A stretch of 64,000 nucleotides of DNA from Mucilaginibacter oryzae (GTDB lineage Bacteria > Bacteroidota > Bacteroidia > Sphingobacteriales > Sphingobacteriaceae). Shown here piece after piece: positions 18,647-28,283 of this stretch. Made by a program: the position numbers and the translations under genes. Within the stretch, counting starts at the first letter, position 1; each line of letters begins with the position of its first letter. Location of the stretch: assembly GCF_003148845.1 (NCBI RefSeq), contig NZ_QGHA01000005.1, positions 62,001-126,000 on the forward strand, written 5' to 3'. The notes under the pieces were generated by a model that was not told the origin of the DNA, searched no databases, and was given only the letters and a program-made list of their open reading frames with translations.

Positions 18647-18678
18647 TTAAAACTTACCGATAAGATCAACTCCGGTTA

Positions 18679-18699
18679 GGTGGCCCTCAGAGGGCCACC
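18679..18699 (+). promoter_or_regulatory. GC-rich hairpin between fecR and susC
   Basis: GGTGGCCCT (18679-18687), loop CAG and AGGGCCACC (18691-18699) form a perfect 9-bp stem 33 bp after the fecR stop. No T run follows, so it may be an mRNA-stability or processing element rather than a terminator. Confidence 0.6.
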
Positions 18700-18729
18700 A
18701 CCGAAATCAAAAAAATGTCAAATCCATTA

Positions 18730-18779
18730 CAGCAGCATACTTCACAAGGTTTGGTCGCCCGAAGTATGTGCTGATTTTT
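18730..18779 (+). terminator. Terminator or attenuator hairpin directly before susC
   Basis: CAGCAGCATACTTC (18730-18743) pairs with GAAGTATGTGCTG (18761-18773), with one bulged base, and is followed by ATTTTTAAA. It ends about 24 bp before the susC ATG. If it stops transcription, susC expression depends on readthrough or on a promoter inside the hairpin region. Confidence 0.6.
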
Positions 18780-18802
18780 AAACATTTTATTGAAGTGAAT
18801 AT

Positions 18803-21800
18803 ATGAAAAATATAGTCCCCGGCCAACGGGTGCTTAAGTTTATCCATTTTATGAAGATCAGCACACTGGTTTTAGCGCTGTTGTGGTGTTTATGTTTTAC
18901 AATTATTGCCGGCGACGCTGATAGCCAGGAGGTGCTGAAAAAGCACCTTACCATCAGCTTTAAAAACGAGCGGTTAAGCAGGGCTTTAGAAAACATCACT
19001 AAAGTAACCGGTGTAAAATTTACCTATAACGGCTCGGTGGCAAATAGTACGGTTAAGGTATCGGCTGCGGTTAATAACCAGCCGCTCAACCTGTTATTGG
19101 ATAAATTATTGATGAGCACACCATACAATTACCAGGAACTGGACGACGAAATTTTCATCTACTTTGATAAAAAGAAACCGGCCCTCAAACCGCAGAGCCG
19201 TGTTTTAACAGGCTTTGTATATAATGATCATGACGAGCCGCTTACAGGAGCCACGGTTAAGATCATGGCTACCGGCAAGGGTGTGGTTACCAATGCTCAG
19301 GGCAGTTATGTGGTTGATATTGAGCACGACGAGGATATTTTGATTTTCTCGTACGTAGGCTTTAAAACCAGGCAGGAAAAAGCCGGAACAAACCGAACAC
19401 TCAATATAAAACTGGAAGCTGATACGCAGCAAAGCCGCCTTAACGAGGTGGCTGTAGTAGCCTACGGAACGCAGCGCAAAATAAGCCTTACCGGCGCGCA
19501 GTCAACCGCTAACGTTGATGATTTGAAGCAGCCCGTTGCCGATTTTACCAGTTTGCTTACCGGAAGGGTTTCGGGCATTGTGGGCCTGCAACTCTCGGGC
19601 GAACCCGGCAAGGATGTTTCAACCATTTATATCAGGGGGCTTTCAAGCTTTGTTTCCAGCGGCGATATCACACCGCTAACCATGATTGACGGCGTTGAAC
19701 GCAGTATAGATATGGTAAGTGTTGATGATATCCAATCCATCACCATTTTAAAGGATGCTTCGGCAACGGCGGTTTACGGGGTAAACGGTGCCAACGGCGT
19801 AATTCTGGTTCAAACCAAACGGGGCAGGCCGGGTAATAACCGTATCAGCGCTGACTACTACGAGGGGCTGAGCAAATTTACCCGCACCCCCAAAATGGCC
19901 GATGGCCTTACCTATATGGCTGCGGTAAACGAAGCGCTTACCACTCGCGGGCAGGCACCTAAATACACAGAAAGCTACATAGCCCATACCAGGAGCGGTA
20001 CCGATCCGCTGCTTTATCCAAATGTGAACTGGCTGGATGTTTTATTCAATAAAACAAGCAGTAACCGCAAGGCTAATGTTAATATTAACGGAGGTTCATC
20101 AGGCTTAGCTTATTATATATCTACCAGTTACCTTAACCAAACGGGCCTGCTCAAAAATGATGAGCATACCGGGTATAACTCGGCAATAGATTATAAGCGT
20201 TACAACTTTGTAGGCAACTTCGACCTGCAGGCTGCAAAATCCACCCGGATATCCCTTAGTATCAATGGCTATGTTACCAACGGCAACTATCCATCGCAAA
20301 CACCAGCCGCGATTTTTGGCTACGCCATGACTATTCCGCCTACAGAGTTCCCGCCCGAGTATCCGGGGGGCTTTGTGCCCGGCCGAACCGCCAACGGCAG
20401 CGAACCCAATCCTTACGGACAATTGACCCAAAGCGGGTTCGGGGTTGAAAATCACAGCCAGGTAAATACGCAGTTAAGGTTAACGCAACAGTTGGGGGGG
20501 CTTGCCAAAGGGTTAAATTTTTCGGCCATGTACGCCTATGATATCAATAGCTCTTCGGTGATCAACAGGTACAGGGATCCGGATACCTGGCAGCCCGATC
20601 AGCAAAATCCTTATAATGCTGATGGCACCTTAAACCTGGTAAAAACATCCACAGGTACCGGCAGCTTGCTGAGCTTCGATTCGGTGAACAGCGGCTACCG
20701 TAACAGCTATGCCGAGGCATCGTTAAATTATGATAACAGCTTTGGTAAAAACCGTTTCGGAGGTTTATTGCTGTTTAATCAGCGTTCTGCAGGGGTATAT
20801 CCGGTAACCAGCTATGCCGATTACATCCCGCACCGTCAAAGAGGACTGGCAGGCAGGGTTACCTACTCACGGAGCGACAGGTACTTCGCCGAGGTAAACC
20901 TGGGTTATAACGGATCAAACAATTTCGCGCCGGGCAACAGGTATGGTTTTTTTCCGGCTTATGGTATTGGCTGGATGCTATCGGAAGAGAAGTTTTTTTC
21001 CGGCTTAAAGAAAGCGGTGCCCATGCTTAAACTCCGCTATTCGGATGGCCATGTGGGCAGCGACGATATTGCCGGCCCAAGGTTTGCCTACCTCACCATT
21101 TTACGCGAGGGCAGTGCCGGTTACACCTTCGGGCTTAACCGCAACAGCCTTACCGGAATAGCCGTCAATTCGTACGGGACCAATACCAGCTGGTCAAACT
21201 CGCATAAACAAGACCTCGGCTTTGATATTGACGTGATGGGTAAGGTGAATTTAAGCGCCGACTTTTTTAAGGAATACCGCGATAAGGTAATTATGCAGCG
21301 TAGTTCCATTCCGCTGTTTATCGGGTTAACTACCCAACCTTTTGCCAACCTGGGTGCAATGAGCAACAAGGGTTTTGATGCAACCTTATCCGGCAGGTTC
21401 AACCTCGCCGGGCTGGCTTTGCAAATAGACGGTACCGTATCCTACAACAAAGCCAAAATTGTAGATAACGACGAGCAGCCGCCTCCCTACCCCTGGATGG
21501 ATAAACGCGGTCACTCCCCTATTGCTACCTACGGCTACATTGCCGAAGGCTTGTTTACCAGCCAGAACGAGATTGACAACAGCGCGGTACCCGGCGATAA
21601 AACCACAGTAAAACCAGGCGATATCAAATACCGCGACCTTAATCACGACGGCAAGATCAACGCCTATGATGTTACCGCCATAACCGAAGGCGACCTGTCG
21701 CCATTAACTTTTGGCGCCGGGTTTGGCGCTACATTCCGCAATTTTTTCATGAATACCTTTTTTGTGGGTACTAAAAATGCGCGCAGGTATCTGGGAGGAA

Positions 21801-22192
21801 CAGCCATTCAGCCGTTTTCAACCAACGGGGGTATCAGCAACGCCTTTGCCAATATTACCGACCGGTGGACGGAGCTTAACCCAAGCCAAAACGTATTTTA
21901 TCCGCGGCTGGCTTATGGTAATGCAGCTAACGCCAACAATAGCGCGGTAAGCAGCTGGTGGGTAAAGGATATAGGTTTTATCCGCCTCAAAACCTTCAAT
22001 TTTGGGTACAACCTGCCTAAGTTGCTGTTGAGCAAACTTGGGCTTAAAAACGCGGCGGTTTACCTGGAGGGTTATAACCTGTTAACGTTTAGCAGCTTTA
22101 AACTTTGGGATCCGGAAGAAGGGACAATAAACGGTACACAATACCCCAACGTTAAAACGGTAGCGCTGGGATTAAAAGCGGTATTTAACTGA
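18803..22192 (+). CDS. SusC-type TonB-dependent receptor with STN signalling domain
   Basis: The 1129-residue outer-membrane transporter starts with a signal segment (ISTLVLALLWCLCFTIIAG). It then has an STN domain (~46-110, LTISFKNERLSRALENITKV), a carboxypeptidase regulatory-like beta domain (~133-208, GFVYNDHDEPLTGATVKI), a plug (~215-330, IYIRGLSS, ILKDASATAVYGVNGANGVI) and a 22-strand barrel. The STN domain shows that it signals to FecR/sigma. With SusD it imports an oligomeric nutrient by TonB energy. No glycoside hydrolase is in this cluster, so the substrate is unknown. It is 11 bp ahead of susD. Confidence 0.95.
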   Translation: MKNIVPGQRVLKFIHFMKISTLVLALLWCLCFTIIAGDADSQEVLKKHLTISFKNERLSRALENITKVTGVKFTYNGSVANSTVKVSAAVNNQPLNLLLDKLLMSTPYNYQELDDEIFIYFDKKKPALKPQSRVLTGFVYNDHDEPLTGATVKIMATGKGVVTNAQGSYVVDIEHDEDILIFSYVGFKTRQEKAGTNRTLNIKLEADTQQSRLNEVAVVAYGTQRKISLTGAQSTANVDDLKQPVADFTSLLTGRVSGIVGLQLSGEPGKDVSTIYIRGLSSFVSSGDITPLTMIDGVERSIDMVSVDDIQSITILKDASATAVYGVNGANGVILVQTKRGRPGNNRISADYYEGLSKFTRTPKMADGLTYMAAVNEALTTRGQAPKYTESYIAHTRSGTDPLLYPNVNWLDVLFNKTSSNRKANVNINGGSSGLAYYISTSYLNQTGLLKNDEHTGYNSAIDYKRYNFVGNFDLQAAKSTRISLSINGYVTNGNYPSQTPAAIFGYAMTIPPTEFPPEYPGGFVPGRTANGSEPNPYGQLTQSGFGVENHSQVNTQLRLTQQLGGLAKGLNFSAMYAYDINSSSVINRYRDPDTWQPDQQNPYNADGTLNLVKTSTGTGSLLSFDSVNSGYRNSYAEASLNYDNSFGKNRFGGLLLFNQRSAGVYPVTSYADYIPHRQRGLAGRVTYSRSDRYFAEVNLGYNGSNNFAPGNRYGFFPAYGIGWMLSEEKFFSGLKKAVPMLKLRYSDGHVGSDDIAGPRFAYLTILREGSAGYTFGLNRNSLTGIAVNSYGTNTSWSNSHKQDLGFDIDVMGKVNLSADFFKEYRDKVIMQRSSIPLFIGLTTQPFANLGAMSNKGFDATLSGRFNLAGLALQIDGTVSYNKAKIVDNDEQPPPYPWMDKRGHSPIATYGYIAEGLFTSQNEIDNSAVPGDKTTVKPGDIKYRDLNHDGKINAYDVTAITEGDLSPLTFGAGFGATFRNFFMNTFFVGTKNARRYLGGTAIQPFSTNGGISNAFANITDRWTELNPSQNVFYPRLAYGNAANANNSAVSSWWVKDIGFIRLKTFNFGYNLPKLLLSKLGLKNAAVYLEGYNLLTFSSFKLWDPEEGTINGTQYPNVKTVALGLKAVFN

Positions 22193-22203
22193 TTGGATAG
22201 CCA

Positions 22204-24006
22204 ATGAAACATCTAAGCAAAATAGTATTGATCCTGTTGCCGGTAAGCCTAAGCTTATCCTGCGGGAAAAACTATTTGAGCCAGGTTCCGGATGATCAGT
22301 TAACTATTGAAAAAACGTTCGGGGGTGAAGCCACTGCCGAAAAATACCTGGCTAACGTTTACGCGCAGATGCCCGATGAGGCCCACGCGCACAGCGCACC
22401 GGATAAAAACGCCGGGCCGTGGATTGCCGCGAGCGACGAAGCAGAGTATGATTGGGGAAACACCATAAGTAACAGCATCAACATAAGCGCTTACGACGCT
22501 TCGAGCAACTTTGTATCCGCTTACTGGAGCAACTTTTACCAGGGTATTCGCAATGCATCGGTGTACCTGCAAAATATTGATAAAGTGCCGGATATGACAC
22601 CCGCGCTGAAGGTACAACGGAAAGCCGAGGCAAGGGCGTTACGCGCGATATACTATTTCAATTTAATGCGGATATACGGCCCGGTAATCATCCTGAATGA
22701 TGTAATAGCGCCTGATACCCCGCTAAGCGGAATGCAGTTATCGCGCAGTTCGTTCGACGAATGCGTGAATTATGTAACCGCCGAGCTTGACCTCGCTGCC
22801 AAAGATTTGCCCGCACGGCCTAATGCTGACGATTATGGGCGAATAACCAGCGGATACGCGCTGGCCATTAAATCAGAAGTGCTGTTAGTGGCTGCAAGCC
22901 CGCTTTTTAACGGGAACACCGCTTTCAGCGATTTGGTAAACAAGGATGGTAAAAGGCTTATTGCACAACAATATGACGCCGCTAAATGGAAACTGGCGGC
23001 CCAGGCATCCAAAACATTTATTGATGGCTATGTACCCTCGGTGTACGACCTGTTCCGCAAAAACGATACTGCCGGTAATTACAGCCCATACCTATCGTGC
23101 CGCGACGTGTTTTTGGTTGACTGGAACCCCGAGATCATTTACGCCAGGGTAGAAGCCAGCATTACCGACAGGCAATACGATACCACCCCCTATCACCAGG
23201 GCGCACCGGATGGCGCGAGGGGGGCGGGCGCCTTGGGCGCTACGCAAAATATGGTTGATGCCTATTTCATGGCTAATGGCCGAAGCATAGATGATCCGGC
23301 TTCGGGCTATATTTCAACCGGCGAATCAATGTTTAAAGCGCCGTTTGATGACCGGCAGCGGATAACCTATAACCAGTGGACTAACCGCGAACCGCGCTTT
23401 TATGTGGGTATCACTTATAACGGCGCCAGGTGGCTTAACACAGCAGTGCCTGATTTAATTACCTGGTTATACGTTGATGGTAACTCGGGGCGGGCAACCG
23501 GCGGTAACGACTACTCGCCGACAGGCTATGTGGTACGTAAAAACACCACCACCGGCGACAGGACCATTGGCGGCCGTTCATGGGTAATGTTAAGGCTGGC
23601 CGAAATCTATCTTAATTACGCGGAAGCGCTTAATGAGTATGCCCCCGGTAGCCCGGACATCCTGAAATATCTGAACATGATCCGTAAACGGGCGGGCATC
23701 CCCGAATATGGCAACGGCATTGCCGTACCGGCAAACCAAAACGACATGCGCGAGGCCATCAGGAAGGAACGCCGTGTTGAGCTGGCTTTTGAAAACAACC
23801 GTTATTTTGACGTACGCCGGTGGATGATAGCGCCAGTAACCGATGCCGGGCCGATATATGGCTTAAACATCAACGCGCGTATGCCCGAATTTTACCGGCA
23901 AACGGCCTTTGAGTACCGGGTATTTCAAAAACGCAATTACTTTTTCCCAATACCACAAATAGATATAAACAATGATAAACAGCTTGTTCAAAACCCCGGC
24001 TGGTGA
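22204..24006 (+). CDS. SusD/RagB-family surface lipoprotein
   Basis: The 600-residue lipoprotein has a signal with lipobox Cys (ILLPVSLSLSC, Cys ~20). Helical TPR-like repeats are typical of SusD: YLANVYAQMPDE, KAEARALRAIYYFNLMRIYG, ALAIKSEVLLVAASPLFNG and LRLAEIYLNYAEALNEY, ending IRKERRVELAFENNRYFDVR. It forms the lid of the SusC barrel and captures the ligand at the cell surface. It lies 11 bp downstream of its susC and is certainly co-transcribed. Confidence 0.95.
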   Translation: MKHLSKIVLILLPVSLSLSCGKNYLSQVPDDQLTIEKTFGGEATAEKYLANVYAQMPDEAHAHSAPDKNAGPWIAASDEAEYDWGNTISNSINISAYDASSNFVSAYWSNFYQGIRNASVYLQNIDKVPDMTPALKVQRKAEARALRAIYYFNLMRIYGPVIILNDVIAPDTPLSGMQLSRSSFDECVNYVTAELDLAAKDLPARPNADDYGRITSGYALAIKSEVLLVAASPLFNGNTAFSDLVNKDGKRLIAQQYDAAKWKLAAQASKTFIDGYVPSVYDLFRKNDTAGNYSPYLSCRDVFLVDWNPEIIYARVEASITDRQYDTTPYHQGAPDGARGAGALGATQNMVDAYFMANGRSIDDPASGYISTGESMFKAPFDDRQRITYNQWTNREPRFYVGITYNGARWLNTAVPDLITWLYVDGNSGRATGGNDYSPTGYVVRKNTTTGDRTIGGRSWVMLRLAEIYLNYAEALNEYAPGSPDILKYLNMIRKRAGIPEYGNGIAVPANQNDMREAIRKERRVELAFENNRYFDVRRWMIAPVTDAGPIYGLNINARMPEFYRQTAFEYRVFQKRNYFFPIPQIDINNDKQLVQNPGW

Positions 24007-24198
24007 TCATTAACCAATTTTCAGTTGAGCAATAAACCGGCCTGACCAAACCGGTTAACAGCTTCATTTTAACAAAAAGATTTACCAAACGGTAAAAGCA
24101 CTAACAGTTTTCCGGCTGCCCAAAAAAGCCGGATATGGCTACGCCTTTACCCAAAAAAATTAAAAATACTATAGCAAACTATTACAAAATACTTGATT

Positions 24199-24282
24199 AT
24201 GAAAAAGTTATTAACATTACCGGTATTTGAACCAATCATAAGATACCTGAACAGCAGCGTATTAGTTAACCTTATTAACTGA
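24199..24282 (+). other. Possible short ORF (27 codons) before the AraC gene
   Basis: ATG at 24199 opens 27 codons (MKKLLTLPVFEPIIRYLNSS...) ending with TGA at 24280-24282, 14 bp before the araC start. It could be a leader peptide or a chance ORF. There is no domain. Stretch 24007-24296 otherwise holds two weak hairpins (24033-24055 and 24111-24133). Confidence 0.2.
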
Positions 24283-24296
24283 CGGGGGGATCAGGC

Positions 24297-25181
24297 ATGA
24301 AACCAAAGTATTTAAAACTCTCGACAGATCCGGTTTACTCGTTTAGCTGCCGACGCGATAAAATGCCTAACGTGAATAACTACTGGCATTGTCATCCCGA
24401 ACTTGAACTGGTTAAAATTGAAAAAGGTGCAGGCCGACTTTACATCGGCAACAAGATCATCAGTTTCCAGGGTGGCGACATGATCCTGATCGGATCAAAT
24501 GTACCGCATTACTGGAAATTTGAAGACATATATTTTGAACAGAGTTGCACCGGCGATATCGACCTGGTGGTTGTTCATTTTGGCGAAAATTTCTGGGGGG
24601 AAAGCTTCCTGAACCTGCCCGAAAACCGGGCTTTAAAAAATGTGATCCAGACTTCCGGGCAAGGCATCCTGCTCCGCAATAAATTCAGAACGGAAACGGC
24701 CCGGTTATTCAACGCATTACATGGAGCTATCAATACCGAAAGGATCCTGTACCTGCTACAGGTATTGCTTTTATTTGCCAAAGCCGAAGTTTCATACATG
24801 ATGCCGGTGAGCTATAAGCCGGAAACCACGCGCTTTGTAAACGAACGCATTTCGGTAATTTATGATTACCTCCTCAAAAACTTCAAAAACAACATTCAAC
24901 TGGTTGATGTTGCGGGGATTGCCGGTATGACACCGAATGCCTTTTGCCGGTATTTTAAAGCGGCCACCGGAAAAAAGTATTCGCAAATAGTGATTGAACT
25001 GAAAATAGAGTACGCCTGTAAATTACTGATAGAAAACAACCTCAACATCAAATACATTGGGTTTGAAAGCGGATTTAACAACCTGGCCAGTTTTTACAAA
25101 AACTTTAAAACGGTTACAGGCAGCAGTCCGCTCAGCTATCAAAAACAGTTTAATGTGAGTAATAAAACTACCGCGGCCTGA
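24297..25181 (+). CDS. AraC-family transcription regulator
   Basis: The 294-residue protein has an N-terminal cupin-type sensor (HCHPELELVKIEKGAGRLYI, FQGGDMILIGSNVPHYWKF) and a C-terminal double helix-turn-helix (VDVAGIAGMTPNAFCRYFKA ... NIKYIGFESGFNNLASFYKN ... SPLSYQKQF), the complete AraC signature. It probably binds a sugar-like or small metabolite ligand. It follows the SusC/SusD genes on the same strand and may control them or the convergent operon. A strong bidirectional terminator follows. Confidence 0.93.
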   Translation: MKPKYLKLSTDPVYSFSCRRDKMPNVNNYWHCHPELELVKIEKGAGRLYIGNKIISFQGGDMILIGSNVPHYWKFEDIYFEQSCTGDIDLVVVHFGENFWGESFLNLPENRALKNVIQTSGQGILLRNKFRTETARLFNALHGAINTERILYLLQVLLLFAKAEVSYMMPVSYKPETTRFVNERISVIYDYLLKNFKNNIQLVDVAGIAGMTPNAFCRYFKAATGKKYSQIVIELKIEYACKLLIENNLNIKYIGFESGFNNLASFYKNFKTVTGSSPLSYQKQFNVSNKTTAA

Positions 25182-25186
25182 AATAT

Positions 25187-25227
25187 AAAAAAGCCATGAG
25201 CAACATTGAAAATTGCTCATGGCTTTT
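25187..25227. terminator. Bidirectional terminator between araC and the protease operon
   Basis: AAAAGCCATGAGCAA (from 25189) pairs with TTGCTCATGGCTTTT (to 25227): perfect 15-bp arms around a 9-nt loop. A and T runs on both sides serve both convergent units. Confidence 0.9.
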
Positions 25228-25263
25228 AGAGAACTATCCAGGTTTTTGATTTACTCCAATTGT

Positions 25264-26997
25264 CTATTTACCTACAATGTTAGCGGCTACAAAGCTTTTA
25301 ACTGTGGCGGCTGGCATCACAATGGTACCCGTTCTGCTTAACCTTGCTATATTTATCCCTATAAAATCACCGGCGGCGTTGAACACCGGTCCGCCGCATT
25401 CATTGGGTTTAATGCGGGCATCATGGGCAAAAACATGATCAAAACCGTCGCGCCTGGTACTTTTACCGCCGACAAACCGCTCAACCGGGTGGCCGGTTGT
25501 TTTTTGCGGCGGATATTTTAAAACGATTGCTTTATCCTGTTTCACACCTTTACTGATCAAAGTAAAGGTAGTGGTATCCCCCGCCCTGTATTTTTGAAGC
25601 GATTTCAGTACATCCAGCTGGTCGTTAACCGCTTTTCCGTCTACGGCCAAAAGCTGGTCGTTGATGTTGATCCCCGCCTGTTCTGCCGCGCTTTCAGGTT
25701 GAATATAGGTGAATACCAGTTTACCATCCTTCTCATCGGTAACGGCGCCTAAATATCCATAGCTGCTTACTTTGGGCAAATTGAAAAACAAGCTGCCTAA
25801 AACGCTGATCGCTGCCACAGAATCGGGCAACGGCGAAATTAAAAATTCGCCCAGATCACTAAAAGCAACGCTATCGGCAACCGGCGCCTTCAAACTGATG
25901 CCCCTGGTTTTGCTATTCAATGCCGCAACCAACAACACCAGGTCATTAGCCTTATCCCGGGCTAAAACCGTACTTTTAACTATTTCACTGCCGGGTAATT
26001 TAATAACCGGGGCGTCTCCTACCATCGAGCTTTTGGAAACCACCATACTTTTCCCATTAAAAGAGGTTTTGAGTTGCTCCGGATCCGGGGTGACTATCGT
26101 ACCTAATACGTGTTGTACCTGCCCCCCGGCATTGCTTGTTATTGTTACACACGAGCCGCTTGCCTCTTTACCAACCGCTTTAAACTCCCGGTTAAGATCA
26201 ATTGCTTCCGGCATATTTTTACGGCTTAGCGGAGCGGGATCGGGGCCAACCGTATCGGTATCTTTAGGCATCGAAGCATAATCTTCTTCGCGGTTTAAGG
26301 CAGTCAGGTATTTGCGGTAGGTATCTACAGGTATTTCGTAATTGATGTCTTCTTCCTGCCGGATGCCGCTGTGCAAACCTATCAGCCTGCCCGCCAGGTC
26401 AAACAGCGGGCCGCCCGAATCGCCGGGTTCCATTAAACAGGTTGATTCCATAAAACCATGTTCGTTTTTTAAAACACTGATCCGGCCGAACCGGATGTAA
26501 GGCTTGCGTTGTTCCTGGCTTTCGGGATAAGCTATGCTGACGCAGGGTTCATTAACCCAAACCGACGATGACCAGCCCAGTTGTACAAACGGCCAGCTCC
26601 CTTTATCTGTTATTTTTAACACTGCCGCGTCCGGTATCATATGCGTGGGCGCGATAGCTATCCGTCCTAATCCCCTCGCCACGCATTTACGGCCATCCGC
26701 AAACATAACCTGGTAACTCTTGCCGGGATGCACCACGTGGGCTGCGCTAAAAATTTGCCCCGACCGGCTTACCACCACCCCGCTGAACTGGGCGCTCATT
26801 CGCTGGCCGGTTTCACCATCTATTTCCCACATCAGCACCGAAGCCCCGTAGCATTTTTTAATGGCCGATGAAACGGAACCGGACAGTTTATCAATTTTAG
26901 GGCTGATGTTATTGTTTCCTTTTTGCTGCGCTAAAGCAGTTAAAACAGGTGTTGATAACTGTAAAACAACAGCCAGCCTAAATAGTAATTTATTCAT
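25264..26997 (-). CDS. Secreted trypsin-like serine protease with PDZ and a second, degenerate protease domain
   Basis: The ATG at 26995-26997 gives 577 residues with a signal peptide. The first domain is an intact trypsin/DegP-like protease: His87 (AAHVV), Asp123 (IPDAAVLKI) and Ser194 (PGDSGGPLF). The second half begins near residue 275 (GSCVTITSNAGGQVQHVLGT) and has a protease-like strand pattern with NDLVLLV (Asp position). A PDZ domain (~410-485, TYIQPESAAEQAGININDQL) is inserted. It ends with NECGGPVF, where Cys534 replaces the nucleophile Ser. The His position reads TPDPEQ, so the second domain looks inactive. It is the last gene of the leftward SusCD operon, 52 bp after the neighbour. 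It is likely periplasmic or surface and cuts protein substrates. Confidence 0.8.
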   Translation of the reverse strand: MNKLLFRLAVVLQLSTPVLTALAQQKGNNNISPKIDKLSGSVSSAIKKCYGASVLMWEIDGETGQRMSAQFSGVVVSRSGQIFSAAHVVHPGKSYQVMFADGRKCVARGLGRIAIAPTHMIPDAAVLKITDKGSWPFVQLGWSSSVWVNEPCVSIAYPESQEQRKPYIRFGRISVLKNEHGFMESTCLMEPGDSGGPLFDLAGRLIGLHSGIRQEEDINYEIPVDTYRKYLTALNREEDYASMPKDTDTVGPDPAPLSRKNMPEAIDLNREFKAVGKEASGSCVTITSNAGGQVQHVLGTIVTPDPEQLKTSFNGKSMVVSKSSMVGDAPVIKLPGSEIVKSTVLARDKANDLVLLVAALNSKTRGISLKAPVADSVAFSDLGEFLISPLPDSVAAISVLGSLFFNLPKVSSYGYLGAVTDEKDGKLVFTYIQPESAAEQAGININDQLLAVDGKAVNDQLDVLKSLQKYRAGDTTTFTLISKGVKQDKAIVLKYPPQKTTGHPVERFVGGKSTRRDGFDHVFAHDARIKPNECGGPVFNAAGDFIGINIARLSRTGTIVMPAATVKSFVAANIVGK

Positions 26998-27052
26998 CAA
27001 TACTTTTTATGAAACACGGCCCGGGGTTTTACCAACGGGCCGTGCCTTTTAT

Positions 27053-28267
27053 TTAATTTGAGTTCCAGAAGGTCAATTCGCCCATTACCCACGAATTACT
27101 TGCCAACCCTTCCTTTTTCACCCTTATCCTTACATATCGTACCGGCGGCGGACTGGCAATAAAGTTAAATGATTTTTCGCTCATACCATCATCCGTTCGC
27201 ATACAATTGCCAAGCAATACCCAGCCTTTGGCTTTGGCCTCGTTCTCCCAACCCGGGTCATTGGCGGCCAGAGTAGTGGCCGCGTTGGTAATATCGGCAG
27301 TGCCCCAAACTTCAAACTCCGTTACGTTTAATGGCGGTATTACCGAACCTGTTTCATCAACCCTGCTTAGTTTTTTGTAAACCTTACCCAAATCAATGGT
27401 AAATGTGTTGGGGTTGTCATGCGGCGAGGTCATCGAAAAATAAACATTGGGCGGGCTTTGCGGCCCCTCGCTCCCATCCCACAGGTGCTCCATGCCCTGG
27501 TTAGGCAGCCCTGTATTATCTCCCGGCAGCGCAATCTCTTTAAACAGCGATTTATCGCACTTTACAGTTTGCGGCAAAGGGAAAGTAGCCAGACTTGTAA
27601 CCGCAAAGGTATCGAGCGCGGTGCGCGTAGGGAGATAGTATGAAAGGTACGAAACATCGGTGCCAAACTTGTAATCTTTCAGCGTAATGGTGTTTTGGGA
27701 AGCAAGGATGACCGCCTTACTTACCGAACCCGAATTATTGAAATAGCTGATCACTGTTTTGGTATTGATGGTATCGGGCGTACCAAAATTAAGCGTCAGC
27801 GAGCCGTCGTCATTCAGGCTGAAAGGATCGGTATTGTTAACCGGCCTGTTATTCAAACCGGCCTGGTATACCGGCCCGTAAACCGGGGCGTTGTTGATCT
27901 CGGTAGCCAGCGATTTATTACCCTTCGCATCAAATGAATAGATGGTAAAAGAATAATTATATTCTGATAACCCTTTAATCACTGTGCGTATGGTATCATT
28001 CTTTGCCTCGGTGGCGGCTACTACCTGCGAATCGGCCTTGTTATTATAGTAAACAACATATTTAACAATGGTAGCATCCGAGCCTACCTTCCATTTCAAA
28101 CCCATTTCAAGGTTTCCCGGCTGTACAATTACATTTTTTACAGCACCTGTATAAACTATTTCCTGGTTATTTAAAAACCGTTTGTAATCGGTTTGCTCAT
28201 CCTTTTTGCAGCTATACAATATCAGCAATGCTGTAAGGCCGAGCAACAGGTATTTAATTTTTTTCAT
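27053..28267 (-). CDS. Surface lipoprotein, DUF4998 plus F5/8 type C-like (DUF5000) domain
   Basis: The 404-residue lipoprotein (KYLLLGLTALLILYSC, Cys ~20) has an N-terminal fibronectin-like region (KNVIVQPGNLEMGLKWKVGS, KYVVYYNN, TVIKGLSEYNYSFTIYS) typical of DUF4998. Its C-terminal ~170 residues (GMEHLWDGSEGPQSPPNVYF ... FTIDLGKVYKKLSRVDETGS ... PVRYVRIRVKKEG) have the discoidin-like strand order of DUF5000. Such proteins follow SusD in many glycan loci and bind the substrate at the cell surface. The gene is 16 bp after the next one, in the same operon, and is paralogous in C-terminal design to it. Confidence 0.85.
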   Translation of the reverse strand: MKKIKYLLLGLTALLILYSCKKDEQTDYKRFLNNQEIVYTGAVKNVIVQPGNLEMGLKWKVGSDATIVKYVVYYNNKADSQVVAATEAKNDTIRTVIKGLSEYNYSFTIYSFDAKGNKSLATEINNAPVYGPVYQAGLNNRPVNNTDPFSLNDDGSLTLNFGTPDTINTKTVISYFNNSGSVSKAVILASQNTITLKDYKFGTDVSYLSYYLPTRTALDTFAVTSLATFPLPQTVKCDKSLFKEIALPGDNTGLPNQGMEHLWDGSEGPQSPPNVYFSMTSPHDNPNTFTIDLGKVYKKLSRVDETGSVIPPLNVTEFEVWGTADITNAATTLAANDPGWENEAKAKGWVLLGNCMRTDDGMSEKSFNFIASPPPVRYVRIRVKKEGLASNSWVMGELTFWNSN

Positions 28268-28283
28268 TTCGTGTCTATTTTAA

